A DNA stretch of 64,000 nt, from assembly GCF_040717535.1 (NCBI RefSeq), contig NZ_JBFEFI010000002.1:1-64000 (forward strand), in the 5' to 3' direction. Below the pieces are notes generated by a model, which was not told the DNA's origin, did no database searches, and saw only the letters and a list, made by a program, of their open reading frames with translations. Both the position numbers and the translations under genes were made by a program. This DNA comes from Thalassoglobus sp. JC818 (GTDB lineage Bacteria > Planctomycetota > Planctomycetia > Planctomycetales > Planctomycetaceae). This document shows positions 54,864-63,850 of this stretch, in pieces (within the stretch, counting starts at the first letter, position 1; the number at the start of each line of letters is the position of its first letter).

Positions 54864-55421
54864 GTGACGAGTTGTTCCCTTTCGGACAGCTTGAATCCGA
54901 AGCCCGACCATTCTTCCCTCACAAATGAACGACCTGTGGATTCACAGACCCTCGGAGAGCTGATCGACAAGTACGCTCAACCGCTCGAGCTTTATGCCCG
55001 GCAGTGGAGCGATGATGCTGCCGATCTCGTCCAAACAGCGTTTCTGAAGCTGCTTGAAGAACCAGTTCTCCCGAGCAACGTGAAACCATGGCTGTATAGA
55101 GTCGTGCGAAATCTGGCAGTTTCGTCGCTGCGATCCACCATCCGAAGACGCGACCGGGAAACGAGGCACTTCCGTCGATCGGAAAACTGGTTCGAGGATG
55201 GATCGGACTCGGAACTGGACGGCGAAAAAGCGACTTCAGCACTTCTGGACCTCGACCGCAAAACACGTGAAGTCATCGTCGCCCATCTCTGGGGAACGCT
55301 GACCTTCGAAGAAATTGCGGACCTGACGCAGACCTCTTCCAGCACAGTGCACCGGCGCTATCAAAACGGCATCCAACAACTGCGAAAACAGATGGGGCTT
55401 TCATGTCCAGTGACAGAATAA
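54864..55421 (+). CDS. RNA polymerase sigma factor, ECF-type
   Basis: The 185-residue product has sigma region 2 (ELIDKYAQPLELYARQWSDD, AADLVQTAFLKLLEE, VKPWLYRVVRNLAVSSLRST) and region 4 with a helix-turn-helix (TFEEIADLTQTSSSTVHRRY followed by QNGIQQLRKQM). Region 3 is missing, as in extracytoplasmic-function factors. The start is GTG at 54864. It is the first gene of a tight operon with a membrane-anchored protein and secreted proteins; it overlaps the next gene by 19 nt. It probably controls its own operon in response to an envelope signal. Confidence 0.93.
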   Translation: MTSCSLSDSLNPKPDHSSLTNERPVDSQTLGELIDKYAQPLELYARQWSDDAADLVQTAFLKLLEEPVLPSNVKPWLYRVVRNLAVSSLRSTIRRRDRETRHFRRSENWFEDGSDSELDGEKATSALLDLDRKTREVIVAHLWGTLTFEEIADLTQTSSSTVHRRYQNGIQQLRKQMGLSCPVTE

Positions 55422-55987
55422 ATTCGAATCAGCCGAGTGAGTTCGAGAAGAATCTCAGTGCTCTCCAACCGCAAGCCAATCAGCGACTGCGTGATCAAAT
55501 TCTCTACGCAGCCGGTGAGCGTGCTGCAGAGTTACGTCTTCGCGATTCGGAACACTCAAAAGCTGATCGTCGATCTAGTGGACTTTGGAAATTCGCCACA
55601 GCTGCTTCCTGGATTGTGACAGCCGGTCTACTCATCTACTCGGTTCAGATATCTCCAGGAGTTGTACAGATCGTCGAGGTTCCGACTCTCGAACCAACGA
55701 CAGATCAACAGCCCGAGCTTACAGAGAAACCAGTCTCGTCTGAACAGACTCCTCGTCAACCGACTGAGCAGCAGATACGAGTAATGGCTCAATCGGACGG
55801 TCAATATGCTCGCGATGAACTCTCACTCATCCGGTACTTCGATACGAATCAACGATCTGGCGAGATTCGGATTCCGGAGAGTTCACTCCCCGACAGGAAG
55901 AACTCTTCAAACGCGACTTACGCCGAGCTTTCCCAGCATCTCAGACCATTCAGCATTCATGTTCCTCGAAATGGAGAGACATTATGA
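55403..55987 (+). CDS. Membrane-anchored hypothetical protein, putative anti-sigma factor
   Basis: The 194-residue product has a cytoplasmic-type N-terminal part of about 60 residues (FEKNLSALQPQANQRLRDQI), one membrane helix (FATAASWIVTAGLLIYSVQI), and an extracytoplasmic part rich in Gln, Glu, Pro and Thr. I see no zinc-binding HxxxCxxC motif. Its topology, and its start 19 nt inside the ECF sigma gene, are typical of anti-sigma factors, and that is the basis for the proposal. Its stop overlaps the next start (ATGA). Confidence 0.7.
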   Translation: MSSDRINSNQPSEFEKNLSALQPQANQRLRDQILYAAGERAAELRLRDSEHSKADRRSSGLWKFATAASWIVTAGLLIYSVQISPGVVQIVEVPTLEPTTDQQPELTEKPVSSEQTPRQPTEQQIRVMAQSDGQYARDELSLIRYFDTNQRSGEIRIPESSLPDRKNSSNATYAELSQHLRPFSIHVPRNGETL

Positions 55988-57477
55988 ATCGAATCATACA
56001 AATACCCTTGATTGCCTGCTTGGTATTCACGTGGTCACTTGCGAGCGTTCAACAAGCTTCTGGGCAGGTAGAAATCGGCCCAAATGGCCCTGTCGTCTCG
56101 GATCCTGAAAAGGTGAAGAGCGACGTCGTACTGCACCAACTCACAGTGACCGCAGCGGCAGAACCTGTTCCCGTTCTCAAGTGGCGGCTTTACCCGACAG
56201 TCGATCAAGCGACGCCGGGAAACTCTGTTCCGCTCTGGTATCGTTCTCTACTTCAACTTGAAAGCGATCCCGAAATTGGTGTGTGGTTTAGTCGCATCGA
56301 CATTGTTTCCCCTGCCACAAAGAGACCGGAAGAAGACTGGAATCAAGTCTCCAAACTTGTCGAGACGCACTCGCTCTCACTGGAGACCGCACGCAGCGCT
56401 GCTCTTCGAAACGACTGCGATTGGGAACTGCAGATCGGAGAATTGCGTGGCCCGGAAACCGTCTGGCTGCGGCTCGGAGAGTTTCAAGAGCTTCGTGGGC
56501 TTGGACGAATCCTCTGCGTGAAGGCTGCTGTTCACGTTCAGCATGGAGAATTTGATCAAGCGATGGAATCGATGCAAACTGCAATGCGACTCGGAACGGA
56601 TGTCGCCAAGCCGGAAACGTTTATCAACGATCTGATCGGCATTGCTCTCCACCGAATGACATTGAATCAGGTGGAACGTTGGATCGGGCACCCTAACTCT
56701 CCAAATCTCTATTGGGCACTTGCACAATTGCCCCGACCGATGATCGAGATTCGTTCAGCACTCGAAATGGAAATGACACTTCCGCAGCGGTTTTTTCCAT
56801 GGCTGGCTGACCCGCTCGCTGAAGAACGGACTCCCGAAGAGTGGAATGAATTAATGTTGACCACCATTCAGGAGGGCGTCGGAATCGGGATTCAGTTTCC
56901 CGGCTTAGGGCCACAGCCGACTCGAGAAGAGGTCGAACTCGCGTTCCAGCAGTTTGCCGTACGGAACTATGCGAAAGCGAAGAGCCAGCTGATTCAATTT
57001 GGATGGGCAGAGCCTGAAATCGAACAGATGCCGGTCGGCCAGGTCCTCGCACTTCGCGAATTCATGGTCTACCAGATCTACACTCAGACACTCGCTGCAA
57101 ATGCGTTGCTGCCATTTCCAGAAAGCCAAAGCCGGGCGGATGATTTGTATGAGTCATTGAGAGACATTGGCAGAGAGTCCATTGTCGGAATGCTCTTGCC
57201 AGCTGTGCAGCAAGTTTACATCGCACAGCAACGGCTTGAGACCTACCGAAGCGTGTACATGCTGATCGAAGCGATTCGCATGCATCTCAGCACCAACTCC
57301 GGTGAGCTTCCGACTTCGCTTGATCAGATCACTGTCGTTCCAATCCCGAGTGACCCATTCACCGGAAAACCTTTCGAGTACACGCTTCAGGACGGCGCCG
57401 CTGTGATTGATGTTCGGCTTCCCGGTTGGCACAACCGCTATGAAATTCGCGTCGATGATGCCTCCGAAACGCGTTGA
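55984..57477 (+). CDS. Hypothetical secreted protein of the ECF operon
   Basis: The 497-residue product has a signal peptide (MNRIIQIPLIACLVFTWSLA ... SGQ). The mature chain is mostly helical with TPR-like passages (LGRILCVKAAVHVQHGEFDQ, AMESMQTAMRLGTDVAKPE). It ends with a small pseudopilin-like or periplasmic motif (LDQITVVPIPSDPFTGKPFE, then YTLQDGAAVIDVRLPG). Proteins of this plan occur widely in planctomycetes as uncharacterised; I do not assign a function. It overlaps the preceding gene by 4 nt, and the next ATG lies 62 nt after its stop. Confidence 0.75.
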   Translation: MNRIIQIPLIACLVFTWSLASVQQASGQVEIGPNGPVVSDPEKVKSDVVLHQLTVTAAAEPVPVLKWRLYPTVDQATPGNSVPLWYRSLLQLESDPEIGVWFSRIDIVSPATKRPEEDWNQVSKLVETHSLSLETARSAALRNDCDWELQIGELRGPETVWLRLGEFQELRGLGRILCVKAAVHVQHGEFDQAMESMQTAMRLGTDVAKPETFINDLIGIALHRMTLNQVERWIGHPNSPNLYWALAQLPRPMIEIRSALEMEMTLPQRFFPWLADPLAEERTPEEWNELMLTTIQEGVGIGIQFPGLGPQPTREEVELAFQQFAVRNYAKAKSQLIQFGWAEPEIEQMPVGQVLALREFMVYQIYTQTLAANALLPFPESQSRADDLYESLRDIGRESIVGMLLPAVQQVYIAQQRLETYRSVYMLIEAIRMHLSTNSGELPTSLDQITVVPIPSDPFTGKPFEYTLQDGAAVIDVRLPGWHNRYEIRVDDASETR

Positions 57478-57539
57478 CGAACGTGCTTCCTCGCGAACTC
57501 TGCAAACACTCCCGCATCGGAAATCAAAAGGAAACAGAT

Positions 57540-59078
57540 ATGCTTTCCCTTCATAAAATGAACTCGAAATTTCGCTCCACGATTGGGTTCTCACTGCTGC
57601 TGGTTCTGTGCATGACTTCGTCAGCGTCTTCACAGGATCGAAATGCTGCCGATCGAATTCTTGATCTGGACAGCGAAGCGATCGCCGTCGTTGACGTTGA
57701 TCTGGAATCACTCAGTGCGAACTGGTTATCGAAGATGATTCTGGCCAGCGAGTCGGGAATCACTGATGAAGACCGCAATCTGCTGACAGAACATATTCAG
57801 CAGAATCTGGACCGACTCAAAGAGCTGAACATCACTCAGCTGCAATTTGCACTGTTGCCTGTTGTTCCGCGGATTTCAGGGATGAATCAAATGGCGACTC
57901 TCGTCATTCCCATGCCCGATTCCACGAGTGCTCAGAACTTAAAAGAGAGATTAGAATCCGGAAATCAACTTCCGTTCCTTATCGATTCCCGCTCGAAGCC
58001 GAGCGTCGTCGAAAACCTCGTGATCCTGGAAAATCCATCACGAGAAACTCCATCGAACTCCGCGACGACGGGAGATCGTAGTTCGAAACTCGGTCGCGCG
58101 ATGGCTGGAGACTCATCCCCGATCAGTTTGTTCGTCGTCCCTTCGAGTGAACAAGTGCGCGTGATCAAAGAACTGGGAATTCTTCCGAAAGAGACCATCG
58201 ACCTCTTCGCCCAACTGGAATCGGTTCGCGTGACAGTCGAAGAAGCAACGACCGAAGTTTCCGTCAGCTGTCGATTCGATGCGAAAGCCCATCTGAATCA
58301 AGAGCAAGCTGGCCTGATTATTAGAGACATTCAATCGACTCTCGGTTCCGTGCTCAACGTTTCTTCAAAGGTCTCGGGTGACCCGCAAGTCAGCGAACAG
58401 GAGATTCAATTTCGCTTGAATCAGATCGCTGGTCAGCCTCCGATTCTGGCTCAGATTTTCGGCAACCTCACCAAAGTCTCCAAGCAGCTAAACGTGATGA
58501 ACCGATTGAAACAAATCGGGCTCGCGATGCATACTTTCTATGGGCAGTACGGGAGTCTTCCTCCTTCAGCGAGCTACAACGAGGCGGGCCAGCCGCTGCT
58601 CAGTTGGCGTGTTCATCTGCTGCCGTTTCTTGATCAACAAGAGTTGTATGAACAGTTTCATCTGGACGAACCCTGGGACAGCGAACACAACTCGCAACTG
58701 GTTTCTCAAATTCCTGATGTCTTTCACTCCGAGAGCCTTGTTCTCAACCTCTCTGGTCGGACGACACTTTGCGTGCCTGTCGGTGAGTCCATGATGTTCA
58801 GCGGAAAAACTGGAACAACGTTTCAGGAAGTCAGAGACGGAACTTCCAACACGGTCATGGTTGTCAACGTTCCCAACTCGGAAGCTGTTGTCTGGACTCA
58901 ACCGACTGATCTCATGGTTGACCTGGAAGATCTGCAAGCCCAGATTTTTGGCGATCGTGATTCTGCCCATGTTCTGTTCGGGGACGGATCAGCGAGAAGG
59001 TTCGATGCCAACCTCCCTGTCGAAACGCTGCGTGCATACCTGACCCGGAATGGTGGTGAGGTCATTGAATACGACTGA
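57540..59078 (+). CDS. Secreted DUF1559 domain-containing protein
   Basis: The product from the ATG at 57540 has 512 residues; AAAGGAAA lies just upstream, and a frame opening at 57474 is less likely. A signal peptide (FRSTIGFSLLLVLCMTSSAS) replaces the prepilin leader of ordinary DUF1559 proteins. The first 300 residues are a separate domain (RILDLDSEAIAVVDVDLESL). From about residue 317 the DUF1559 core begins: MNRLKQIGLAMHTFYGQYGS, LPFLDQQELYEQFHLDEPWD, VRDGTSNTVMVVNVPNSEAV, and VLFGDGSARRFDANLP near the end. It is part of the ECF sigma operon, and a terminator follows at 59140. Confidence 0.88.
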   Translation: MLSLHKMNSKFRSTIGFSLLLVLCMTSSASSQDRNAADRILDLDSEAIAVVDVDLESLSANWLSKMILASESGITDEDRNLLTEHIQQNLDRLKELNITQLQFALLPVVPRISGMNQMATLVIPMPDSTSAQNLKERLESGNQLPFLIDSRSKPSVVENLVILENPSRETPSNSATTGDRSSKLGRAMAGDSSPISLFVVPSSEQVRVIKELGILPKETIDLFAQLESVRVTVEEATTEVSVSCRFDAKAHLNQEQAGLIIRDIQSTLGSVLNVSSKVSGDPQVSEQEIQFRLNQIAGQPPILAQIFGNLTKVSKQLNVMNRLKQIGLAMHTFYGQYGSLPPSASYNEAGQPLLSWRVHLLPFLDQQELYEQFHLDEPWDSEHNSQLVSQIPDVFHSESLVLNLSGRTTLCVPVGESMMFSGKTGTTFQEVRDGTSNTVMVVNVPNSEAVVWTQPTDLMVDLEDLQAQIFGDRDSAHVLFGDGSARRFDANLPVETLRAYLTRNGGEVIEYD

Positions 59079-59139
59079 GGAAGCTTCCCAAACAGGCCTA
59101 ACAGTGAAGCTGTGAGATCTTCGTGAGTCATTTATTGCT

Positions 59140-59183
59140 GTCCGTTCGATTGCCTTTCAGTCAATCGGGCGGACGGTTTTCGT
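59140..59183 (+). terminator. Hairpin terminator after the ECF operon DUF1559 gene
   Basis: GTCCGTTCGATTG (59140-59152) pairs with CAATCGGGCGGAC (59162-59174) through 13 pairs including two G-U, followed by GGTTTTCG. It lies about 60 nt after the stop codon. Confidence 0.6.
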
Positions 59184-59289
59184 TGAATCGAGGATTTCCA
59201 GTGGAGGTGTGCAAAGTTTTTGACACCTCAATTCTCCCCGACGAGTAGTTCTCTGCATTCAGGAACCTCTGTCGAAAGCCTGTGCTCGT

Positions 59290-61065
59290 ATGAATGCATC
59301 CGCAAACCTCCGATTCTCGCTTCTCATTATGAGCGGTCTGGCTTTCATGGCCAGTTCCGTTCAGGCACAAACTGCCACAGAAATTCTCCCGGAATCGACC
59401 ATCATCTTTGCTGAGATTCAGCATCCCCATCAACTTGTGGAGTCGGTTCTCGCACATCCAGTTTCTCGCAAAGTTCAGGATTCGAACGCTTACCGCGATG
59501 CTTTGAAAGACCCGAAAGCGATCGGATTTCTGTTCGTAGTCCGATTCATTGAAGCTCAGATCGGGATGCCCTGGCAAAAAGCGATTGAAACACTCGCAGC
59601 TGGCGGAGTGACGATTGCCGTCGACAGTCGCACCGAAGGTTTCGTCGCGCTGTTGAAGTCGAACGATCCGGAGAAACTCTCCCGCACTCTGGACAAAGTG
59701 ATCAAACTCGCTCGGGAAGATGCGAAGAGCAAGGGGAATGACGATCCCTTCGAAGAGAAGGAATACCGTGGACTGAAAGCATATGGAACCGATGGAGGCG
59801 GGTTCTTCGTCCATGACGACTGGCTGGTGCTGGTCAACAAAGCTGAGACTGCTCGCGACATTGCAGACGCTCTTCTCGATGGGCGGGAAACAAGTCTCGC
59901 CCACTCAGACACTTTCCGGCAAGCACTTCAGCACAAGTCATCCAAAGACATCGCCTGGGCATTCGTCCAGACGGAACCGATTCGAACAGGCGACAACAAG
60001 GATCTGCGAAAACTCTTCTCTGGGGTCGCTGACGACCCGGGCGGAGAACTGATCCTCGGAGGAATTCTGGAAGCTCTGAAGGACGCCCCTTACATCACAA
60101 CTTCTCTGAGTGCAGAACAAGACAGACTTGCACTGAGATTGAAAATCCCCTTCGAGCAAACATCTCTCTCAGAGACTCGCGAGCACTTCTTCGGACCGCG
60201 TGGAACCGGACAGGCTGCTTCGACTCCTGAAATCTCCGGGCTGTTGTTCAGTATCTCTGCGTATCGAAACGTATCTGAGATGTGGCTTCGGGCTGGCGAC
60301 TTGTTTGACGCCAAAGTCAACGACAATCTCGCCCAGGCGGACAGCACTCTGACCACTCTCTTCTCGGGAAAAGACTTCGCTGAAGACATCTTGGGGGCAC
60401 TCGAGCCGACGTTTCAGATCGTTGGAATGCGTCAGAGCTTTTCCGAAGATCAACCGACTCCAGCGATCAAAATCCCGTCCTTCGCGCTCCTCGCTGAGAT
60501 GAAAGAGCCGGAGACGACGACCCGAGAATTTCGACGGATCTTCCAGAGCTTTATCGGCTTCCTGAACATCGTCGGTGCCATGGAAGGCCAACCACAATAT
60601 GAACTCGGACAGCTGCAACTTGACGGTGGCGAACTCGTCTCAGCGACCTTTATCCCGGAAGTGGGCGAGGAAACCGCACAGGATGCCAAGATTCATTTCA
60701 ACTTTTCGCCAACTCTCGCATTCTCAGGGAATCAATTAATTCTCTCCTCTACGACTGATCTCGCTCAAACTCTGATCACTTCTGGGAACCGAAGCGAATC
60801 AGAAGCGACCAGCGACTCTGATTCCATCGTCAATACACTCGCCGAGATCTCAGCACCACAGCTGCAAGAAGCACTTTCCGACAACAAATCCCATTTGATC
60901 GCTCAGAACATGTTGAAGGAAGGACATTCTCAAGAAGAGGCAGAACGACAAATCAACACGCTCTTCGAGATTCTCAATCTCTTCGAGAGAGCCTCTTTGC
61001 AGTTGCTCACAGACGAGCATCACGTTGACCTGGAACTGGACGTTGTACTGCAACCGTCTGAATAG
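59290..61065 (+). CDS. Hypothetical secreted protein, 591 residues
   Basis: A signal peptide (MNASANLRFSLLIMSGLAFM ... QAQ) is followed by ILPESTIIFAEIQHPHQLVE. This opening is shared by uncharacterised DUF3352-like proteins: a Leu-Pro-x-Thr/Ser strand starting a repeated alpha/beta domain. A second similar unit seems to start near residue 310 (GLLFSISAYRNVSEMWLRAG). No catalytic motif or membrane anchor is visible. It lies 211 nt beyond the previous gene and a terminator, so it may have its own promoter although it runs in the same direction. The last residues end just before repeat copy 3. Confidence 0.72.
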   Translation: MNASANLRFSLLIMSGLAFMASSVQAQTATEILPESTIIFAEIQHPHQLVESVLAHPVSRKVQDSNAYRDALKDPKAIGFLFVVRFIEAQIGMPWQKAIETLAAGGVTIAVDSRTEGFVALLKSNDPEKLSRTLDKVIKLAREDAKSKGNDDPFEEKEYRGLKAYGTDGGGFFVHDDWLVLVNKAETARDIADALLDGRETSLAHSDTFRQALQHKSSKDIAWAFVQTEPIRTGDNKDLRKLFSGVADDPGGELILGGILEALKDAPYITTSLSAEQDRLALRLKIPFEQTSLSETREHFFGPRGTGQAASTPEISGLLFSISAYRNVSEMWLRAGDLFDAKVNDNLAQADSTLTTLFSGKDFAEDILGALEPTFQIVGMRQSFSEDQPTPAIKIPSFALLAEMKEPETTTREFRRIFQSFIGFLNIVGAMEGQPQYELGQLQLDGGELVSATFIPEVGEETAQDAKIHFNFSPTLAFSGNQLILSSTTDLAQTLITSGNRSESEATSDSDSIVNTLAEISAPQLQEALSDNKSHLIAQNMLKEGHSQEEAERQINTLFEILNLFERASLQLLTDEHHVDLELDVVLQPSE

Positions 61066-61122
61066 CTTCGCAACTCGCCGTCGGTCGATGAGCGATCAGA
61101 ACGTTGTCGAGAGGTTTTTTGT

Positions 61123-61211
61123 TTTGGTTGGCACTCACTCGCACGAGCAAACTCCCCCTGTTCTCGAATGAAACAGCACAAGTGAGTGCACAAGAACGAG
61201 CAACTTGCTCT
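61123..61211 (+). repeat. Dispersed ~90-bp repeat, copy 3
   Basis: It starts TTTGGTTGGCACTCACTCG and ends GAGCAACTTGCTCT, 89 bp long. The left GCACTCACT matches the complement of the right AGTGAGTGC perfectly, with the substitutions on the two sides matching each other. It lies between the 591-residue gene and the DUF1800 gene; its end is 19 nt before the ATG at 61231, and it runs in the same direction as the gene. Confidence 0.85.
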
Positions 61212-61230
61212 CAGGTATGGATTCGGTCTC

Positions 61231-62586
61231 ATGCACGACATCGACCCCGGTTGGGCCTGGTCGCCCTTCGAAGAGAGCCATCAGCAATGGACTCGTCAAC
61301 TGGCTGCCCATCTGTATCGCCGTGCTGGTTTCTCCGCCACGTCTGAAACTCTCGACGCAGCAATGAATAAAACAGCGACCGAAGTCGTCGCTGAGCTCGT
61401 TGACGAGCGGACCGAGTCGAATGATTACCTCTCCCAAATGAAGCAATTGGCCAGAACGGTCGTTGCAACGGGCAATGTGGAGAATTTGCCTGCCTGGTGG
61501 ATGTATCGGTTCCTGACAACATCCGACATGCTTCAAGAAAAGATGACGCTTTTCTGGCACGGTCATTTCGCAACGAGCGGTGACAAAGTGACTGACCCGG
61601 AATTGATGTACGATCAGAACGAGCTTCTGCGAAGCAACTCGCTTGGCAACTTTGGAACGCTTGTTTCTGAAATCTCGCGCAACCCGGCGATGTTGATCTA
61701 CCTCGATTCCGTCACGAATCGCAAAGCCCATCCCAACGAGAACTTTGCCCGGGAAGTCATGGAGCTGTTCGCACTCGGGGAAGGTCAATACACCGAAGAC
61801 GATATCCGGGAACTGTCTCGATGCTTCACAGGCTGGGAAATTCGGAACGGGCGATATCGTTTCAATCGGTATCAGCACGACTCGGGTCGAAAGTCGATTC
61901 TCGGCCAGGACGGAGCTTTCGACGGAGACGAAGGTGTGGCCATCGTGCTCGACCAACCCGCACTCCCGGACTTCATCATTGGCAAGCTGTATCAGTTCTT
62001 CGTTGCTGATGAACCAGCTCCGCCAAAGGCACTTCTGGAACCGCTGACAATTGAGTTTCGAGAGAATGGACTGAACATCGCCCCGATCGTGAAGCGAATC
62101 CTTTCCAGCCAGCTCTTTTTCTCGTCTCAATCAGTCGCCCGAAAAGTTCGTTCACCAATCGAGTTCTCCGTCGGATTTCTGAGGGCTCTCGAAGGTTCGA
62201 CCGATCAGTACGCGCTCACATCCGGGATGCTGGAACTCGGTCAGGTTCCGTTCTTTCCTCCGAATGTGAAGGGCTGGGATGGCGGTCGAACGTGGATCAA
62301 CTCGTCGACGCTGCTGGCTCGATCGAATCTCATTCAAAGTATCTTGAAGAACAAAAACACACGCTTTTCACACGGAACTCTTGGCGACCTGTTCGACAAA
62401 CATCGGCTCAATTCGTCCGAAGAGATCGTCAATTGGCTGGAGTCCATGCTTCTGGCGGTGAGTCTGCCAGCCCCCGTCCGATCGCAATTGCAGGCGAAAA
62501 TTGATTCCGGAGCTGGCAAACGTGAAGAGCGTCTCAAAGAGGTTGTTCACTTGATTTGTGGACTTCCTGAGTACCAACTTTCCTGA
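61231..62586 (+). CDS. DUF1800 domain-containing protein
   Basis: The product from the ATG at 61231 (MHDIDPGWAWSPFEESHQQW) has 451 residues and is a typical planctomycete DUF1800 protein: AAHLYRRAGFSATSETLDAA, MTLFWHGHFATSGDKVTDPE, NREVME-type NFAREVMELFALGEGQYTED, and the C-terminal VKGWDGGRTWINSSTLLARS. A GTG 15 codons earlier is in frame, but those codons are made of the dispersed repeat and should not be counted. No signal peptide is visible. The function is unknown; the protein is nearly always paired with DUF1501, which follows 34 nt downstream. Confidence 0.92.
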   Translation: MHDIDPGWAWSPFEESHQQWTRQLAAHLYRRAGFSATSETLDAAMNKTATEVVAELVDERTESNDYLSQMKQLARTVVATGNVENLPAWWMYRFLTTSDMLQEKMTLFWHGHFATSGDKVTDPELMYDQNELLRSNSLGNFGTLVSEISRNPAMLIYLDSVTNRKAHPNENFAREVMELFALGEGQYTEDDIRELSRCFTGWEIRNGRYRFNRYQHDSGRKSILGQDGAFDGDEGVAIVLDQPALPDFIIGKLYQFFVADEPAPPKALLEPLTIEFRENGLNIAPIVKRILSSQLFFSSQSVARKVRSPIEFSVGFLRALEGSTDQYALTSGMLELGQVPFFPPNVKGWDGGRTWINSSTLLARSNLIQSILKNKNTRFSHGTLGDLFDKHRLNSSEEIVNWLESMLLAVSLPAPVRSQLQAKIDSGAGKREERLKEVVHLICGLPEYQLS

Positions 62587-62620
62587 ACTTCCTGTCTTCG
62601 CTGACGAATTGGAACGAAAA

Positions 62621-63850
62621 ATGTCTCTCTCACGTCGACGATTTCTTGCATTGTCCGCGCCTGCAATGATGGCGTTCGGGAGGTCAGCTCCTCAACTGTT
62701 CGCTCAGGCAGCCAACCAGTCTTCGGAAAAAGATTCGGACAACATCCTCGTTGTCGTGCAGATGTCCGGAGGCAACGATGGCCTGAACACGGTCGTCCCA
62801 CACAGCCACGACGAGTACAAAAAAGCTCGCCCGACACTGGCCATTGCGAAGGACGATGTCTTCTCAATCGATGATGACTACGGGCTGCATCCAGAGTTGA
62901 AGGGATTCGCGGATCTTCTGGAAGAGGGACGACTCGGAATTATTCAGGGAGTTGGTTACCCGAATCCGAATCGATCGCACTTTGAGTCGATGGATATCTG
63001 GCACACCTGTTTCCGCAAGAATATGAGTCGGCAGGACGGTTGGCTTGGCCGTGCGATTGATCAAGTGCAGGAAGAAGCGAGTCTGGACATTCCAGCGCTG
63101 CACTTGGGACATCAGAAACAGCCCTTCGCTCTGACGTCGCTGGTTCATCGAGTTCCCACAGTGAAGTCGCTCGATCAGTTCCGCTTGGAACCACTCTCAC
63201 AGATGACTGTCCCGGAACTGCAGCAAGGCGTTCGCTCTGAGCGGATGGAACCAGCGTCGCTGCTCGGATTTGTGCAATCGAGCACAGAGAATGCTTTGGA
63301 TGTCGCACAGCGAATGCTGGAAACAACAGCCGGTTATCAACCGAGTGTGACCTATCCGGAATCTCCACTCGCAAAGGACCTCAAGACGATCGCCCAGCTG
63401 ATCGATTCTGAATTCGCCACTCGCATCTATTACGTCGAAATTGACGGCTTCGACACCCACTCAGAGCAAGCCCTCGCTCACGCATCACTCATGAAAAGTG
63501 TGTCCGAATCGGTGACTGCGTTCTTGAATGACATCAATCAGCACGGGCATGGTGATCGTGTTCTTGTGACCTGCTTCAGTGAGTTCGGCAGACGCGTCGC
63601 GGAGAATGCGAGCAAGGGAACCGATCACGGAACAGCTGCGCCGATGTTCCTGGCAGGGAATGCGGTTCAAGCGGGCCTGATTGGTGAACATCCGGATCTG
63701 ACCAATCTCGATCAGGGTGACCTCGTGTTCCACACCGACTTCCGTGAAGTCTACGCTGGAATTCTGGAGAACTGGCTCAATCTGGAGTCCAAAGCCGTTC
63801 TCGGCGGATCATTCGATCCTGTATCGTTCCTCAAAAACCCATTGAGTTGA
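62621..63850 (+). CDS. DUF1501 domain-containing protein (Tat-exported)
   Basis: The product from the ATG at 62621 has 409 residues and begins with a twin-arginine signal (MSLSRRRFLALSAPAMMAFG). An upstream in-frame TTG would overlap the DUF1800 gene. The DUF1501 domain shows NILVVVQMSGGNDGLNTVVP near the mature start, YGLHPELKGFADLLEEGRL, GVGYPNPNRSHFESMDIWHT and FSEFGRRVAENASKGTDHGT. This is an alkaline-phosphatase-like fold that keeps a metal-site pattern. The family's substrate is not known. It forms a two-gene unit with DUF1800. Confidence 0.93.
   Translation: MSLSRRRFLALSAPAMMAFGRSAPQLFAQAANQSSEKDSDNILVVVQMSGGNDGLNTVVPHSHDEYKKARPTLAIAKDDVFSIDDDYGLHPELKGFADLLEEGRLGIIQGVGYPNPNRSHFESMDIWHTCFRKNMSRQDGWLGRAIDQVQEEASLDIPALHLGHQKQPFALTSLVHRVPTVKSLDQFRLEPLSQMTVPELQQGVRSERMEPASLLGFVQSSTENALDVAQRMLETTAGYQPSVTYPESPLAKDLKTIAQLIDSEFATRIYYVEIDGFDTHSEQALAHASLMKSVSESVTAFLNDINQHGHGDRVLVTCFSEFGRRVAENASKGTDHGTAAPMFLAGNAVQAGLIGEHPDLTNLDQGDLVFHTDFREVYAGILENWLNLESKAVLGGSFDPVSFLKNPLS

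Noticed and set aside
61186-61230. In-frame GTG start for the DUF1800 gene at 61186
   Set aside because: The extra 15 codons are encoded by the dispersed repeat (copy 3), have no family match, and the ATG at 61231 gives the conserved N-terminus.
61135-62130. 331-residue minus-strand frame opposite the DUF1800 gene
   Set aside because: It is fully antisense to a well-recognised DUF1800 protein, and its composition is that of a reverse-complement shadow.
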